In this document: one piece after another, positions 1-5,366 of the stretch | Numbering within the stretch: the first letter of the stretch is position 1 | Layout: each line of letters opens with the position of its first letter | Origin: Candidatus Dormiibacterota bacterium | GTDB lineage: Bacteria > Chloroflexota > Dormibacteria > Aeolococcales > Bog-877 | Reading direction: 5' to 3' | NCBI GenBank assembly: GCA_003135035.1 | Contig: PLDE01000032.1 | Span: 1 to 5,366, forward strand | Length of the DNA stretch: 5,366 bases | The notes under the pieces: generated by a model | Seen by the model: only the letters and a program-made list of their open reading frames with translations | Database searches by the model: none | What the model was told of the DNA's origin: nothing | Made by a program: the position numbers and the translations under genes

Positions 1-2904
1 TACCCCACCACCAGGGACGAGTTGGTGGAGTGCTGCGCTCTCCTCGCCGGTGTCCGCGCCGGCCGGCTCGACGCGGTTCTGCCCCCGGTCGCCCCCCTCG
101 ACATCCTGGCTCAGCAGATCGTGGCCGAGTGCTCAGCGCAGAGCTGGCCAGAGGACGACCTCTTCCAGCTGGTGCGGCGCAGTTCACCCTTCTCGAGCTT
201 GCCTCGAGAGCAGTTCGACGAGATCGTCGAGCTGCTCGCCGAAGGCGTTCCCACCGGGCGGGGGCGGCAGGGTGCCTATCTGCACCGGGACCGCGTCAAT
301 CACGAGCTCCGGGGGAGGCGGGGCGCCCGGCTGGCGGCGCTCACCTCCGGCGGTGCCATCCCCGAGACCGGTGACTACCGGGTCCTGCTCGAGCCCGAAG
401 ACACCGTCGTCGGCACCGTCAACGAGGATTGGGCGGTCGAATCGATGGCGGGGGACATCTTCCTTCTCGGCAGCACTTCGTGGCGGATCACCCGCATCGC
501 CAACGGCGTGGTCCGAGTGGTCGACGGACAGGGAGCACCACCTTCGGTGCCCTTCTGGTTGGGAGAGGCCCCGGGCCGGACCCGCGAGCTCTCCGAGGAG
601 GTGTCCAACCTCAGGTCGCGTATCGAAGACCTGCTCGCGCAGGGAAACGCCGACGAGGCGGTGACCTTCGTTGAAGACCACTGCGGGGTCGACAATCAGG
701 TGGCCGCCCTAGTGGTGCAGTATCTCGCCGCCGGACGCAGCGCGCTCGGTCATCTGCCCACCCGGGAGCATGTCATTCTGGAGCGCTTCTTTGATGAGTC
801 GGGTGGGATGCAGGTGGTCGTGCATGCACCCTTTGGGGCGCGCCTGAACCGGGCCCTGGGGCTCGCCCTGCGCAAGCGTTTCTGCGCAACTTTCGACTTC
901 GAGCTCCAAGCAGCCGCCAGTGACGATGCCGTGCTCCTCTCGCTCGGCCCTCAGCACAGCTTCCCCCTCGAGGACGTGCCCCGCTTCCTCTCCTCGCGGA
1001 CGGTCGAGGAGGTGCTCACCAAAGCGGCCTTGCTGGCGCCCATGTTCCCCGTGCGCTGGCGCTGGAACCTCAACCGTTCACTGACGGTGCTGCGCTTCAA
1101 GGGCGGCCGCAAGAATCCCCCGCCGATCCAGCGGATGGAGGCGGATGACGTCATGGCGGCGGTCTTCCCGGCGTTGGTCGCCTGCCAGAACGAGAATCCC
1201 ACCGGCCCGATCCAGATCCCAGATCACCCCCTCGTCCGCCAGACCATGTACGACTGCCTCCACGAGGTGATGGACGTCGACGGCCTGCGCGAGCTGGTGG
1301 CGGCGATCGAGGAGGGCTCGGTCAGGGTCAGCTGTCGCGACACCAGTGAGCCCTCTGTGCTGGCCCACGAGATCATCAACGGGCGTCCCTACACCTTCCT
1401 CGACGATGCGCCCCTGGAAGAGCGGCGCAGCCGGGCGGTGTCGCTTCGGCGCGGTCTGCCGGTGGATCCGCGGGACCTGGCCGCCCTCGATCCCGACGCC
1501 ATCGCCCGTGTGCGCGCGGAGGCCGCCGCCGATCCCCGCAACGCCGACGAACTTCACGATCTGCTGCTTGCACTGGTCCTAGTGCAACCGGAGACGGGCT
1601 GGCGGCCTTGGTTCGCCGCCCTGCGCGAGGGCGGCCGAGCCACCAGCGCGGTGCTCGCGGGAGTGGAGCGGTGGTGCGCCACCGAGGATCAGGCTCGGGT
1701 GGAGGCGCTGCTACCTGGGGTCCGGTTTGACCCCGGCATCGACTCTGCCCAGGACGGGGCAGAGCCTGCCACCGAGGAGGCTGCCGCTGCCGACGCGGTG
1801 CGCGGCCACCTCGAGGTGACTGGACCGACAACGGCTGGGCGGCTGGCTGAGCTGACGACGGTCCCCGCACGGGTGGTCGAGACAGCCCTGCTGCGGCTGG
1901 AAGGGGAGGGCTTCGCTCTTCGCGGCAGTTTCGACCCCTCCCTCTCGGGTACCCAATGGTGTTCTCGCCGCCTGCTGATGCGCATCCATGGCTACACCCA
2001 GCAGCGTCTGCGCCGCGAGATTGAGCCGGTTTCGGCGCAGGACTTCATCTGCTTCCTGCTGCACTGGCAGCGGGTGGCGCCGGGCACCCAACGCGAGGGC
2101 CGGGCCGGGGTGGCGGCGACCATCGCCCAGCTTCAGGGCGTCGAGGCTCCGGTCGGTACCTGGGAGCAGGAGATCCTCTCCCGCCGCGTCGCGGGGTACC
2201 AGCAGACCTGGCTAGACCAGCTCTGCCTCTCCGGGGAGGTGACCTGGGGGAGGCTTCGGCTCCGCGACTCCGGCGACCCCGATGCGGGTGCCCGGAGCAG
2301 CGCCTACCCATCGCGGATCACTCCGGTGACGATGGCCATGCGCGCCGACCTTCCCTGGCTGCTCCAGGCGGTCCGTGGCGATGCCGCCCCGGCGGAGCCG
2401 CCGGCCGGGGCGACCAAGGATGTCCTGACCACTCTGCGCCAGTACGGAGCCCTCTTCACCGAGGACATCACCACTCTGGCCGAACGCCTGCCGACCGAGG
2501 TCGAGGCCGCCCTCTGGGACGGGGTGGGTCGAGGGCTGATCACCGCCGATGGCTTTGCCGCGGCGCGCAGCCTGCTCCTCGGTTCCCGGACGAGACGCAA
2601 CCACCTGCAACGGCGGGGCCTGCGCCGAGGGGCGATCAGTTCCATGGTCGGCGAGGGTCGCTGGGTGCTGATCCAGGGAGCTCTCCAGGTATCCGACCGG
2701 GACGCGCTCGCCGAGGCGCTCGGCAACGGGCGTGCCCTGGAGGCCGAGCTGCACGACATCCGTCAGGTCGTGGCCCAACAGAGAACCGAGATAGCTGCTC
2801 TCCGGCATCAGTTGGGGGTTTATGACCGGCTCGGAATGTCCACCGCGGTCGGTGGTATGCAAAAGGTCTGGGCCCTGCTGCGACGGGCGGGAGGTCGCAA
2901 GTGA
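1..2904 (+). CDS. lhr: Lhr-family ATP-dependent DNA helicase, 5'-truncated by the window, with atypical C-terminus
   Basis: Large helicase-related protein: an SF2 3'-5' DNA/RNA-DNA translocase thought to act in DNA repair in the cytoplasm. The frame is open from base 1, so the TTG at 22 is not the real start; codon 1 of the window is used for numbering (967 codons). Codons 1-8 (YPTTRDEL) match the end of the RecA2 region. A winged-helix region follows at ~30-80, then a beta-rich segment with LLGSTSWRIT at 155-164. A DEAD/H-associated domain spans ~235-425, with HAPFGARLNRALG from 275, RWRWNLNRSL near 353 and DHPLVRQTMYDCLHEVMDVD from ~408. The C-terminal extension has helix-turn-helix-like segments at ~598-642 and ~808-856, and WCSRRLLMRIHGYT from 653. 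ATPase motifs lie upstream and cannot be checked. After GRWVLIQ (886-892) Lhr resemblance fades. Codons 911-967 are coiled-coil-like, and the usual last domain (about 200 residues in full-length actinobacterial Lhr, from memory) is missing. The stop overlaps the next start by 4 bp. Family assignment is firm; tail origin is uncertain. Confidence 0.9.
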   Translation, partial: YPTTRDELVECCALLAGVRAGRLDAVLPPVAPLDILAQQIVAECSAQSWPEDDLFQLVRRSSPFSSLPREQFDEIVELLAEGVPTGRGRQGAYLHRDRVNHELRGRRGARLAALTSGGAIPETGDYRVLLEPEDTVVGTVNEDWAVESMAGDIFLLGSTSWRITRIANGVVRVVDGQGAPPSVPFWLGEAPGRTRELSEEVSNLRSRIEDLLAQGNADEAVTFVEDHCGVDNQVAALVVQYLAAGRSALGHLPTREHVILERFFDESGGMQVVVHAPFGARLNRALGLALRKRFCATFDFELQAAASDDAVLLSLGPQHSFPLEDVPRFLSSRTVEEVLTKAALLAPMFPVRWRWNLNRSLTVLRFKGGRKNPPPIQRMEADDVMAAVFPALVACQNENPTGPIQIPDHPLVRQTMYDCLHEVMDVDGLRELVAAIEEGSVRVSCRDTSEPSVLAHEIINGRPYTFLDDAPLEERRSRAVSLRRGLPVDPRDLAALDPDAIARVRAEAAADPRNADELHDLLLALVLVQPETGWRPWFAALREGGRATSAVLAGVERWCATEDQARVEALLPGVRFDPGIDSAQDGAEPATEEAAAADAVRGHLEVTGPTTAGRLAELTTVPARVVETALLRLEGEGFALRGSFDPSLSGTQWCSRRLLMRIHGYTQQRLRREIEPVSAQDFICFLLHWQRVAPGTQREGRAGVAATIAQLQGVEAPVGTWEQEILSRRVAGYQQTWLDQLCLSGEVTWGRLRLRDSGDPDAGARSSAYPSRITPVTMAMRADLPWLLQAVRGDAAPAEPPAGATKDVLTTLRQYGALFTEDITTLAERLPTEVEAALWDGVGRGLITADGFAAARSLLLGSRTRRNHLQRRGLRRGAISSMVGEGRWVLIQGALQVSDRDALAEALGNGRALEAELHDIRQVVAQQRTEIAALRHQLGVYDRLGMSTAVGGMQKVWALLRRAGGRK
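2731..2901 (+). other. Non-Lhr coiled-coil tail encoded at the 3' end of the helicase ORF
   Basis: Codons 911-967 of the helicase frame read as a heptad-like helix (ALEAELHDIRQVVAQQ, then EIAALRHQLGV) followed by YDRLGMSTAVGG and MQKVWALLRRAGGRK. This does not resemble the C-terminal domain expected of Lhr. It looks like the tails of glycan-cluster glycosyltransferases and methyltransferases, which often end in a coiled coil plus a short tryptophan/leucine/arginine segment (recalled pattern, not a database match). Hand-counted GC for 2781-2870 is 52/90 (58%), against 40/60 and 48/60 in two upstream Lhr stretches. Codons rare upstream (ata, aga, tat, ttg) cluster here. It may be a fusion remnant, a genuine variant C-terminus, or an assembly join. 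Confidence 0.55.
2890..2895 (+). promoter_or_regulatory. Ribosome binding site of the methyltransferase gene
   Basis: GGAGGT lies inside the end of the helicase ORF, 5 nt before the GTG at 2901. It supports GTG 2901 as the start. Together with the GTGA stop/start overlap at 2901-2904 it suggests coupled translation of the two genes. Confidence 0.75.
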
Positions 2905-3848
2905 GCGACCCGCTCCGCTATACGGCCCACATCGATCTGCGCAACGTCAACGACTCCCACGCGTTCGCGGTGGCCGCCGTCCCGGCGGGGAGCGACGTCC
3001 TCGACGTCGGGGCGGCCGATGGATCGGTGGCCAGAACGCTGGGCCAGACCGGCTTCCGGGTCTGGGGCGTCGAATACGACCCCGAAGCGGCCAGGATCGC
3101 CCAGGACTGGTGCGAGGACGTCATTGTCGGTGACGTTGAGCAACTCGACCTCAAGGGCGCGTTGGGCCGCCGATTCGACGTCATTCTCTTCCTCGACATC
3201 CTCGAACACCTCAAGGACCCGCTGACGGTGCTGCGCAGCGCCCTCGACCTCCTCTCCGACCGGGGTCATGTGGTGATCTCACTCCCCAACGTGGCGCACG
3301 CCGCCATACGGGCTCAGCTCCTCAGCGGACACTTCTCCTACACGCCCACCGGATTGCTCGACAACACGCACCTGAGATTCTTCGATCCAACGAGCGTCCA
3401 TCAGTTCCTCCGCGATGCGGGGCTTGCAGTACTCGATGAAGATCGGGTCACTCTCCCCATCGACGGCACCGAAATCGCCGTACGTGTCGACGAGCTCGAT
3501 CCGGGCGTGGTGGAGCAACTGGCAAACGATCCCGAGTCCGATTCTTATCAATTCCTCTTCGTCGCGGCCCCCGAAGGCTCGGCCGCGGTAATCGACCCCA
3601 CCTTCCTCCCGGCGCGAGTGCTCCAGCGTGAATTACGTGCGGCCCAAAAGCACATCGAAGAGCTTGAATCCCAGCTGGGAGTACGCGCGGGGCTCAATCG
3701 GCACGAAATGACCGAGCGGCTCGCACACCTGTTGCGGTCAAACCGAAATCGGCGCAGGGCGCTGCGTACTCTTGTAGAAATGATGGACGCAAACATCAAG
3801 CTTCTCGACGACATCGCGCAAAAAAGGGATGTCCGATCACCCACGTGA
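2901..3848 (+). CDS. Class I SAM-dependent methyltransferase with C-terminal coiled coil
   Basis: A 315-residue Rossmann-fold methyltransferase of the UbiG/Methyltransf_23 type. Motif I is VLDVGAADGS (33-42), holding the SAM glycine loop. E58 in GVEYDP is the expected ribose-binding acid, and D78 in VGDVE sits at the adenine-contact position. The FDVILFLDILEHL stretch (92-104) is the motif IV/post region, and VVISLPNVAH (124-133) is typical of this subfamily. The segment LLDNTHLRFFDP (152-163) is common in methyltransferases from surface-polysaccharide or glycosyltransferase clusters, so a sugar or lipid-linked glycan acceptor is plausible; the acceptor cannot be read from sequence. Residues ~240-260 form a short coiled coil, followed by a basic tail (RSNRNRRRALR region, to 315) absent from minimal methyltransferases. 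It starts at GTG 2901 behind GGAGGT and overlaps the helicase stop by 4 bp. GC falls along the gene to 30/60 in 3781-3840. Cytoplasmic, with no signal peptide. Enzyme class is secure, substrate unknown. Confidence 0.92.
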   Translation: MSDPLRYTAHIDLRNVNDSHAFAVAAVPAGSDVLDVGAADGSVARTLGQTGFRVWGVEYDPEAARIAQDWCEDVIVGDVEQLDLKGALGRRFDVILFLDILEHLKDPLTVLRSALDLLSDRGHVVISLPNVAHAAIRAQLLSGHFSYTPTGLLDNTHLRFFDPTSVHQFLRDAGLAVLDEDRVTLPIDGTEIAVRVDELDPGVVEQLANDPESDSYQFLFVAAPEGSAAVIDPTFLPARVLQRELRAAQKHIEELESQLGVRAGLNRHEMTERLAHLLRSNRNRRRALRTLVEMMDANIKLLDDIAQKRDVRSPT

Positions 3849-3974
3849 ACGCGGTCACGAACTACCCGCGACCTCCGAAAGACGGCGAGAGGTGCTAGGT
3901 GAAAACACACCCATGTTTGAGGAAATGCAACAGGTTCTTCCTGGTAGGAATCACAAAGTCCGGATCAGAAATGC

Positions 3975-4003
3975 TTGACTTGCGCGCGGCCACCACGTAA
4001 GTT
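3975..4003 (+). promoter_or_regulatory. Sigma70/HrdB-like promoter for the secreted protein gene
   Basis: TTGACT (3975-3980) and TAAGTT (3998-4003) are separated by exactly 17 bp. The -35 box matches TTGACA at five of six positions, and the -10 box fits the actinobacterial TANNNT pattern. Transcription would start near 4010, giving a leader of about 120 nt before the ATG at 4129. The position in the most AT-rich part of the window, directly upstream of a secreted-protein gene, supports it. Prediction from sequence only. Confidence 0.65.
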
Positions 4004-4044
4004 GCTCCAGGTCGAGTCTTAGGACGCAGTCACGCGCCTGTATT

Positions 4045-4091
4045 CGGGGGGCAAACTGCCACTTCGCTCGGCGGCAGTTGAAGAGTCCCCG
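4045..4091 (+). promoter_or_regulatory. Stem-loop in the 5' leader of the secreted protein gene
   Basis: AACTGCC (4054-4060) pairs perfectly with GGCAGTT (4073-4079) around a 12-nt loop. An outer CGGGG (4045-4049)/CCCCG (4087-4091) pairing can extend it across an asymmetric internal loop. No T-run follows, so it is not a standard terminator. It matches no riboswitch class that I recognise. It could stabilise the mRNA or control access to the ribosome binding site. Confidence 0.5.
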
Positions 4092-4093
4092 TT

Positions 4094-4115
4094 AGTCCCA
4101 CACAAGTCCCACACA
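4094..4115 (+). repeat. Perfect 11-nt tandem direct repeat in the leader
   Basis: AGTCCCACACA occurs at 4094-4104 and again at 4105-4115 with no gap. A degenerate third copy, AGTCCCCGTT, directly precedes them at 4084-4093. The array ends where the ribosome binding site begins. It might be a protein or RNA binding site or simple slippage duplication. Confidence 0.85.
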
Positions 4116-4123
4116 AAAGGAAG
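4116..4123 (+). promoter_or_regulatory. Ribosome binding site of the secreted protein gene
   Basis: AAAGGAAG precedes ATG 4129, with the AGGA core 7 nt upstream. It fixes the start. The in-frame GTG at 4123 overlaps this site and is therefore unlikely to be the initiator. Confidence 0.75.
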
Positions 4124-4128
4124 TGCAC

Positions 4129-5366
4129 ATGCTGCGGTCATCTAGAACCGGGCCCACGAAGATAGGTTCGCTCACTCGAGCGTCGGCCGTCATCGTCGGA
4201 GCTCTCGTTGCGCTGTTCGGTGTAGTAGCCGGACCGCTCCTCGGCGTTTTCGCCGCCACGTCGGCCTCGGCCGCAACAGCTGGCTCCGGCTACACAGCAA
4301 TCACTCCCTACCGAGCGCTCGGCACTTCCGCCGCAGGTGGAGGTGCGTCCGTCGTGGCCGGTACCCCCCAGAAGGTGCAGATCACCTCGTCGACTGCCGG
4401 CGAGGTTCCTGCAGGTGCGACTGCAGCCGTGCTGGACGTGACCGCGAGCTCGCCCACCTCGGCGGGCTACCTCGAGGTTTACCCAGACGGTGCTGCACCC
4501 GCCACGCCGACGTCCAACGTGAACTTCGTGGCAAATGAGACAGTCGCCAACCTGGTGACCGTTCCTCTGTCGGCCGCGGGTGCGATCGACGTTGCCAACT
4601 TCGCGGGGACGACCCTTGTCGACGTTGACGTCGAGGGTTTCTACAGTGCCGCCGGTGCGGGGCTCTACAACCCGATGAGCCCGGTTCGCGTTAGCCTGAC
4701 CGATGGCACGCCCATTGGGGCCAGCGCTACGGCGGACTTCCCCGTGACCGGAACCGGCGACAGTGTTCCCGCCTCGGCTACCGCGGTCGTTGTCAACTTG
4801 ACAGCATCCGGTGGCACCGCAGCGAGCTACCTGTCCGCCTACGCGACCGGTGCCACTGCGGCCACTACCTCCAGCCTGAACTTCACCGCCGGTGAGACCG
4901 TCGCCAACCGCGACATCGTCAACGTGGGTACCGGTGGAAAGATTGAGGTCTTCAACCTCGCCGGCTCGGTCAACGTGGACGTCGATGTCGACGGCTACTA
5001 CGCCGGCACTGGTGGTGAGTTCGTTCCGCTGGCCGCCCCGGTCCGCGTGACCGACACCCGGACTTCGACCAACGGTACGACGATGACCTCCGGCGGCACT
5101 GAGGCGTTCAACCTCGCCACCACCGCCTCGGGCATCCCGAGCACCGCCAGCGCCGTCGCGGCCAACTTCACCGTTGTCCCGGGCGAGGCTCCCGGTTACA
5201 TCACGGTCTACCCGACCGGTGTGACCACGCCCCCCACGGCGTCAGACGTGAACTGGCCCGCCAGCTCCGGCCCGGTGGCCAACTTCACCCAGGCTGACAC
5301 GGCTGGTACGACCGCTGGTTCGGCGGAGGTGTACAACCTCGATTCCGGATCCCCCGTCGACGTTGT
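4129..5366 (+). CDS. Secreted repetitive beta-rich surface protein, 3'-truncated by the window
   Basis: The frame is open from ATG 4129 to the window end: 412 complete codons plus 2 nt, no stop. The N-terminus is a classical Sec signal peptide: basic residues to R17, a hydrophobic core at ~19-42, and a likely cleavage after ASA (46-48). The mature part is rich in Ala, Thr, Ser, Gly and Val, with few Lys and no Cys, and consists of about three repeats of ~120 residues. Each repeat opens with a [FY]xPLxPVR-like motif, then V(P)AxAxAVxxNxTA, GYLxVYPxG, NFxAxETVAN and a closing VxVDVDGYY. Such repeats recur in exported actinobacterial proteins, often with an LDTR motif; the third unit here has the cognate VTDTR (307-311). 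I know of no established function: surface layer, adhesion or wall-associated roles are guesses. No membrane anchor or enzymatic domain is visible in this part. It has its own promoter and strong ribosome binding site, and its codons are strongly biased (aac, ttc, gtc, acc, ggt), suggesting high expression. Exported, beta-rich repeat protein is well supported; role is not. Confidence 0.88.
   Translation, partial: MLRSSRTGPTKIGSLTRASAVIVGALVALFGVVAGPLLGVFAATSASAATAGSGYTAITPYRALGTSAAGGGASVVAGTPQKVQITSSTAGEVPAGATAAVLDVTASSPTSAGYLEVYPDGAAPATPTSNVNFVANETVANLVTVPLSAAGAIDVANFAGTTLVDVDVEGFYSAAGAGLYNPMSPVRVSLTDGTPIGASATADFPVTGTGDSVPASATAVVVNLTASGGTAASYLSAYATGATAATTSSLNFTAGETVANRDIVNVGTGGKIEVFNLAGSVNVDVDVDGYYAGTGGEFVPLAAPVRVTDTRTSTNGTTMTSGGTEAFNLATTASGIPSTASAVAANFTVVPGEAPGYITVYPTGVTTPPTASDVNWPASSGPVANFTQADTAGTTAGSAEVYNLDSGSPVDV
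4291..5366 (+). repeat. Three tandem ~120-residue protein repeats within the secreted protein
   Basis: Unit 1 is 4291-4662 (residues 55-178), unit 2 is 4663-5019 (179-297) and unit 3 is 5020-5366 (298 onward, cut by the window). Landmarks align in order: YTAITPYR / LYNPMSPVR / FVPLAAPVR; GYLEVYPDG / SYLSAYATG / GYITVYPTG; NFVANETVAN / NFTAGETVAN / NWPASSGPVAN; VDVDVEGFY / VDVDVDGYY / cut. The repeats are diverged at DNA level, so they are old duplications rather than recent slippage. Confidence 0.8.

Larger units (their letters stand above)
3849..4128 (+). other. Intergenic region between methyltransferase and secreted protein genes
   Basis: These 280 bases hold no convincing gene. Composition is clearly AT-richer than the flanks (26/60 GC at 3901-3960). 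No strong intrinsic terminator follows the methyltransferase; the only small inverted repeat upstream of the promoter is TTCCT-GGT-AGGAA at 3938-3950, without a T-run. The right half contains the promoter, structured leader, tandem repeat and ribosome binding site listed separately. Confidence 0.8.

Noticed and set aside
22..24. TTG at 22 as the helicase start codon
   Set aside because: The frame is open back to base 1, and codons 1-8 already match conserved Lhr sequence (YPTTRDEL), so the gene begins upstream of the window.
50..664. 204-codon plus-strand frame overlapping the helicase
   Set aside because: It is a Ser/Arg/Pro-rich frame-shifted shadow of the helicase, which has clear Lhr motifs across the same bases.
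1376..1870. 164-codon minus-strand frame, and similar minus-strand frames at 184-681 and 1078-1557
   Set aside because: Their translations are Arg/Pro/Gly-rich with no domain signal, and all are antisense to helicase codons with normal coding bias.
2212..2862. 216-codon open frame on the minus strand
   Set aside because: It lies antisense within the well-supported helicase gene, its product resembles no protein family, and long antisense frames are expected in GC-rich coding DNA.
3938..3950. TTCCT-GGT-AGGAA inverted repeat as a terminator or operator
   Set aside because: The stem is only 5 bp and AT-containing, with no T-run after it. It is too short to support a claim.
3913..3978. 21-residue small ORF (MFEEMQQVLPGRNHK...) in the intergenic region
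   Set aside because: The only upstream AGGTG is poorly spaced, the ORF ends inside the predicted -35 box, and nothing indicates coding bias.
4010..4128. Known riboswitch (c-di-GMP GEMM or ydaO-type c-di-AMP) in the leader
   Set aside because: Fragments such as GGGCAAAC and GGACGC recall the GEMM class, but they occur in the wrong order and without the required receptor segment; the ydaO core is also absent.

Overview
The window is GC-rich, actinobacterial-type DNA read entirely from the + strand. The evidence is strong G/C third-position bias, an Lhr-type helicase whose C-terminal extension resembles actinobacterial versions, and a secreted repeat protein of a kind frequent in Actinomycetota, including Acidimicrobiia. 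The phylum is likely; anything narrower is a guess.

Layout: (1) 1-2904 is the 3' part of an lhr-like ATP-dependent helicase gene. The motor domains lie upstream of the window. What remains is the end of the RecA2 region, the winged-helix/beta-rich core and part of the C-terminal extension. The last ~57 codons (2731-2901) do not look like Lhr: they form a coiled-coil-like tail of lower GC, and the usual final Lhr domain is absent. (2) 2901-3848 is a class I SAM-dependent methyltransferase with a C-terminal coiled coil and basic tail. It overlaps the previous gene by 4 bp (GTGA) and is probably translationally coupled to it. (3) 3849-4128 is an AT-richer intergenic region with no gene. It carries a good sigma70-like promoter (TTGACT-17 bp-TAAGTT), a hairpin-rich leader, a perfect 11-nt tandem repeat and a clear ribosome binding site. 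(4) 4129 to the window end is the N-terminal part of a secreted, repetitive, beta-rich protein with a signal peptide and about three repeats of ~120 residues. It has no stop codon within the window.

Genes 1 and 2 look like one transcription unit. The secreted-protein gene has its own promoter and probably its own regulated leader. The methyltransferase resembles enzymes of surface-glycan gene clusters, so it and the secreted protein may both belong to cell-envelope biology. The helicase is then the odd neighbour, and its non-Lhr tail suggests a rearrangement (or an assembly join) that placed a truncated lhr next to an envelope locus. No mobile element, CRISPR array, tRNA or rRNA was seen.
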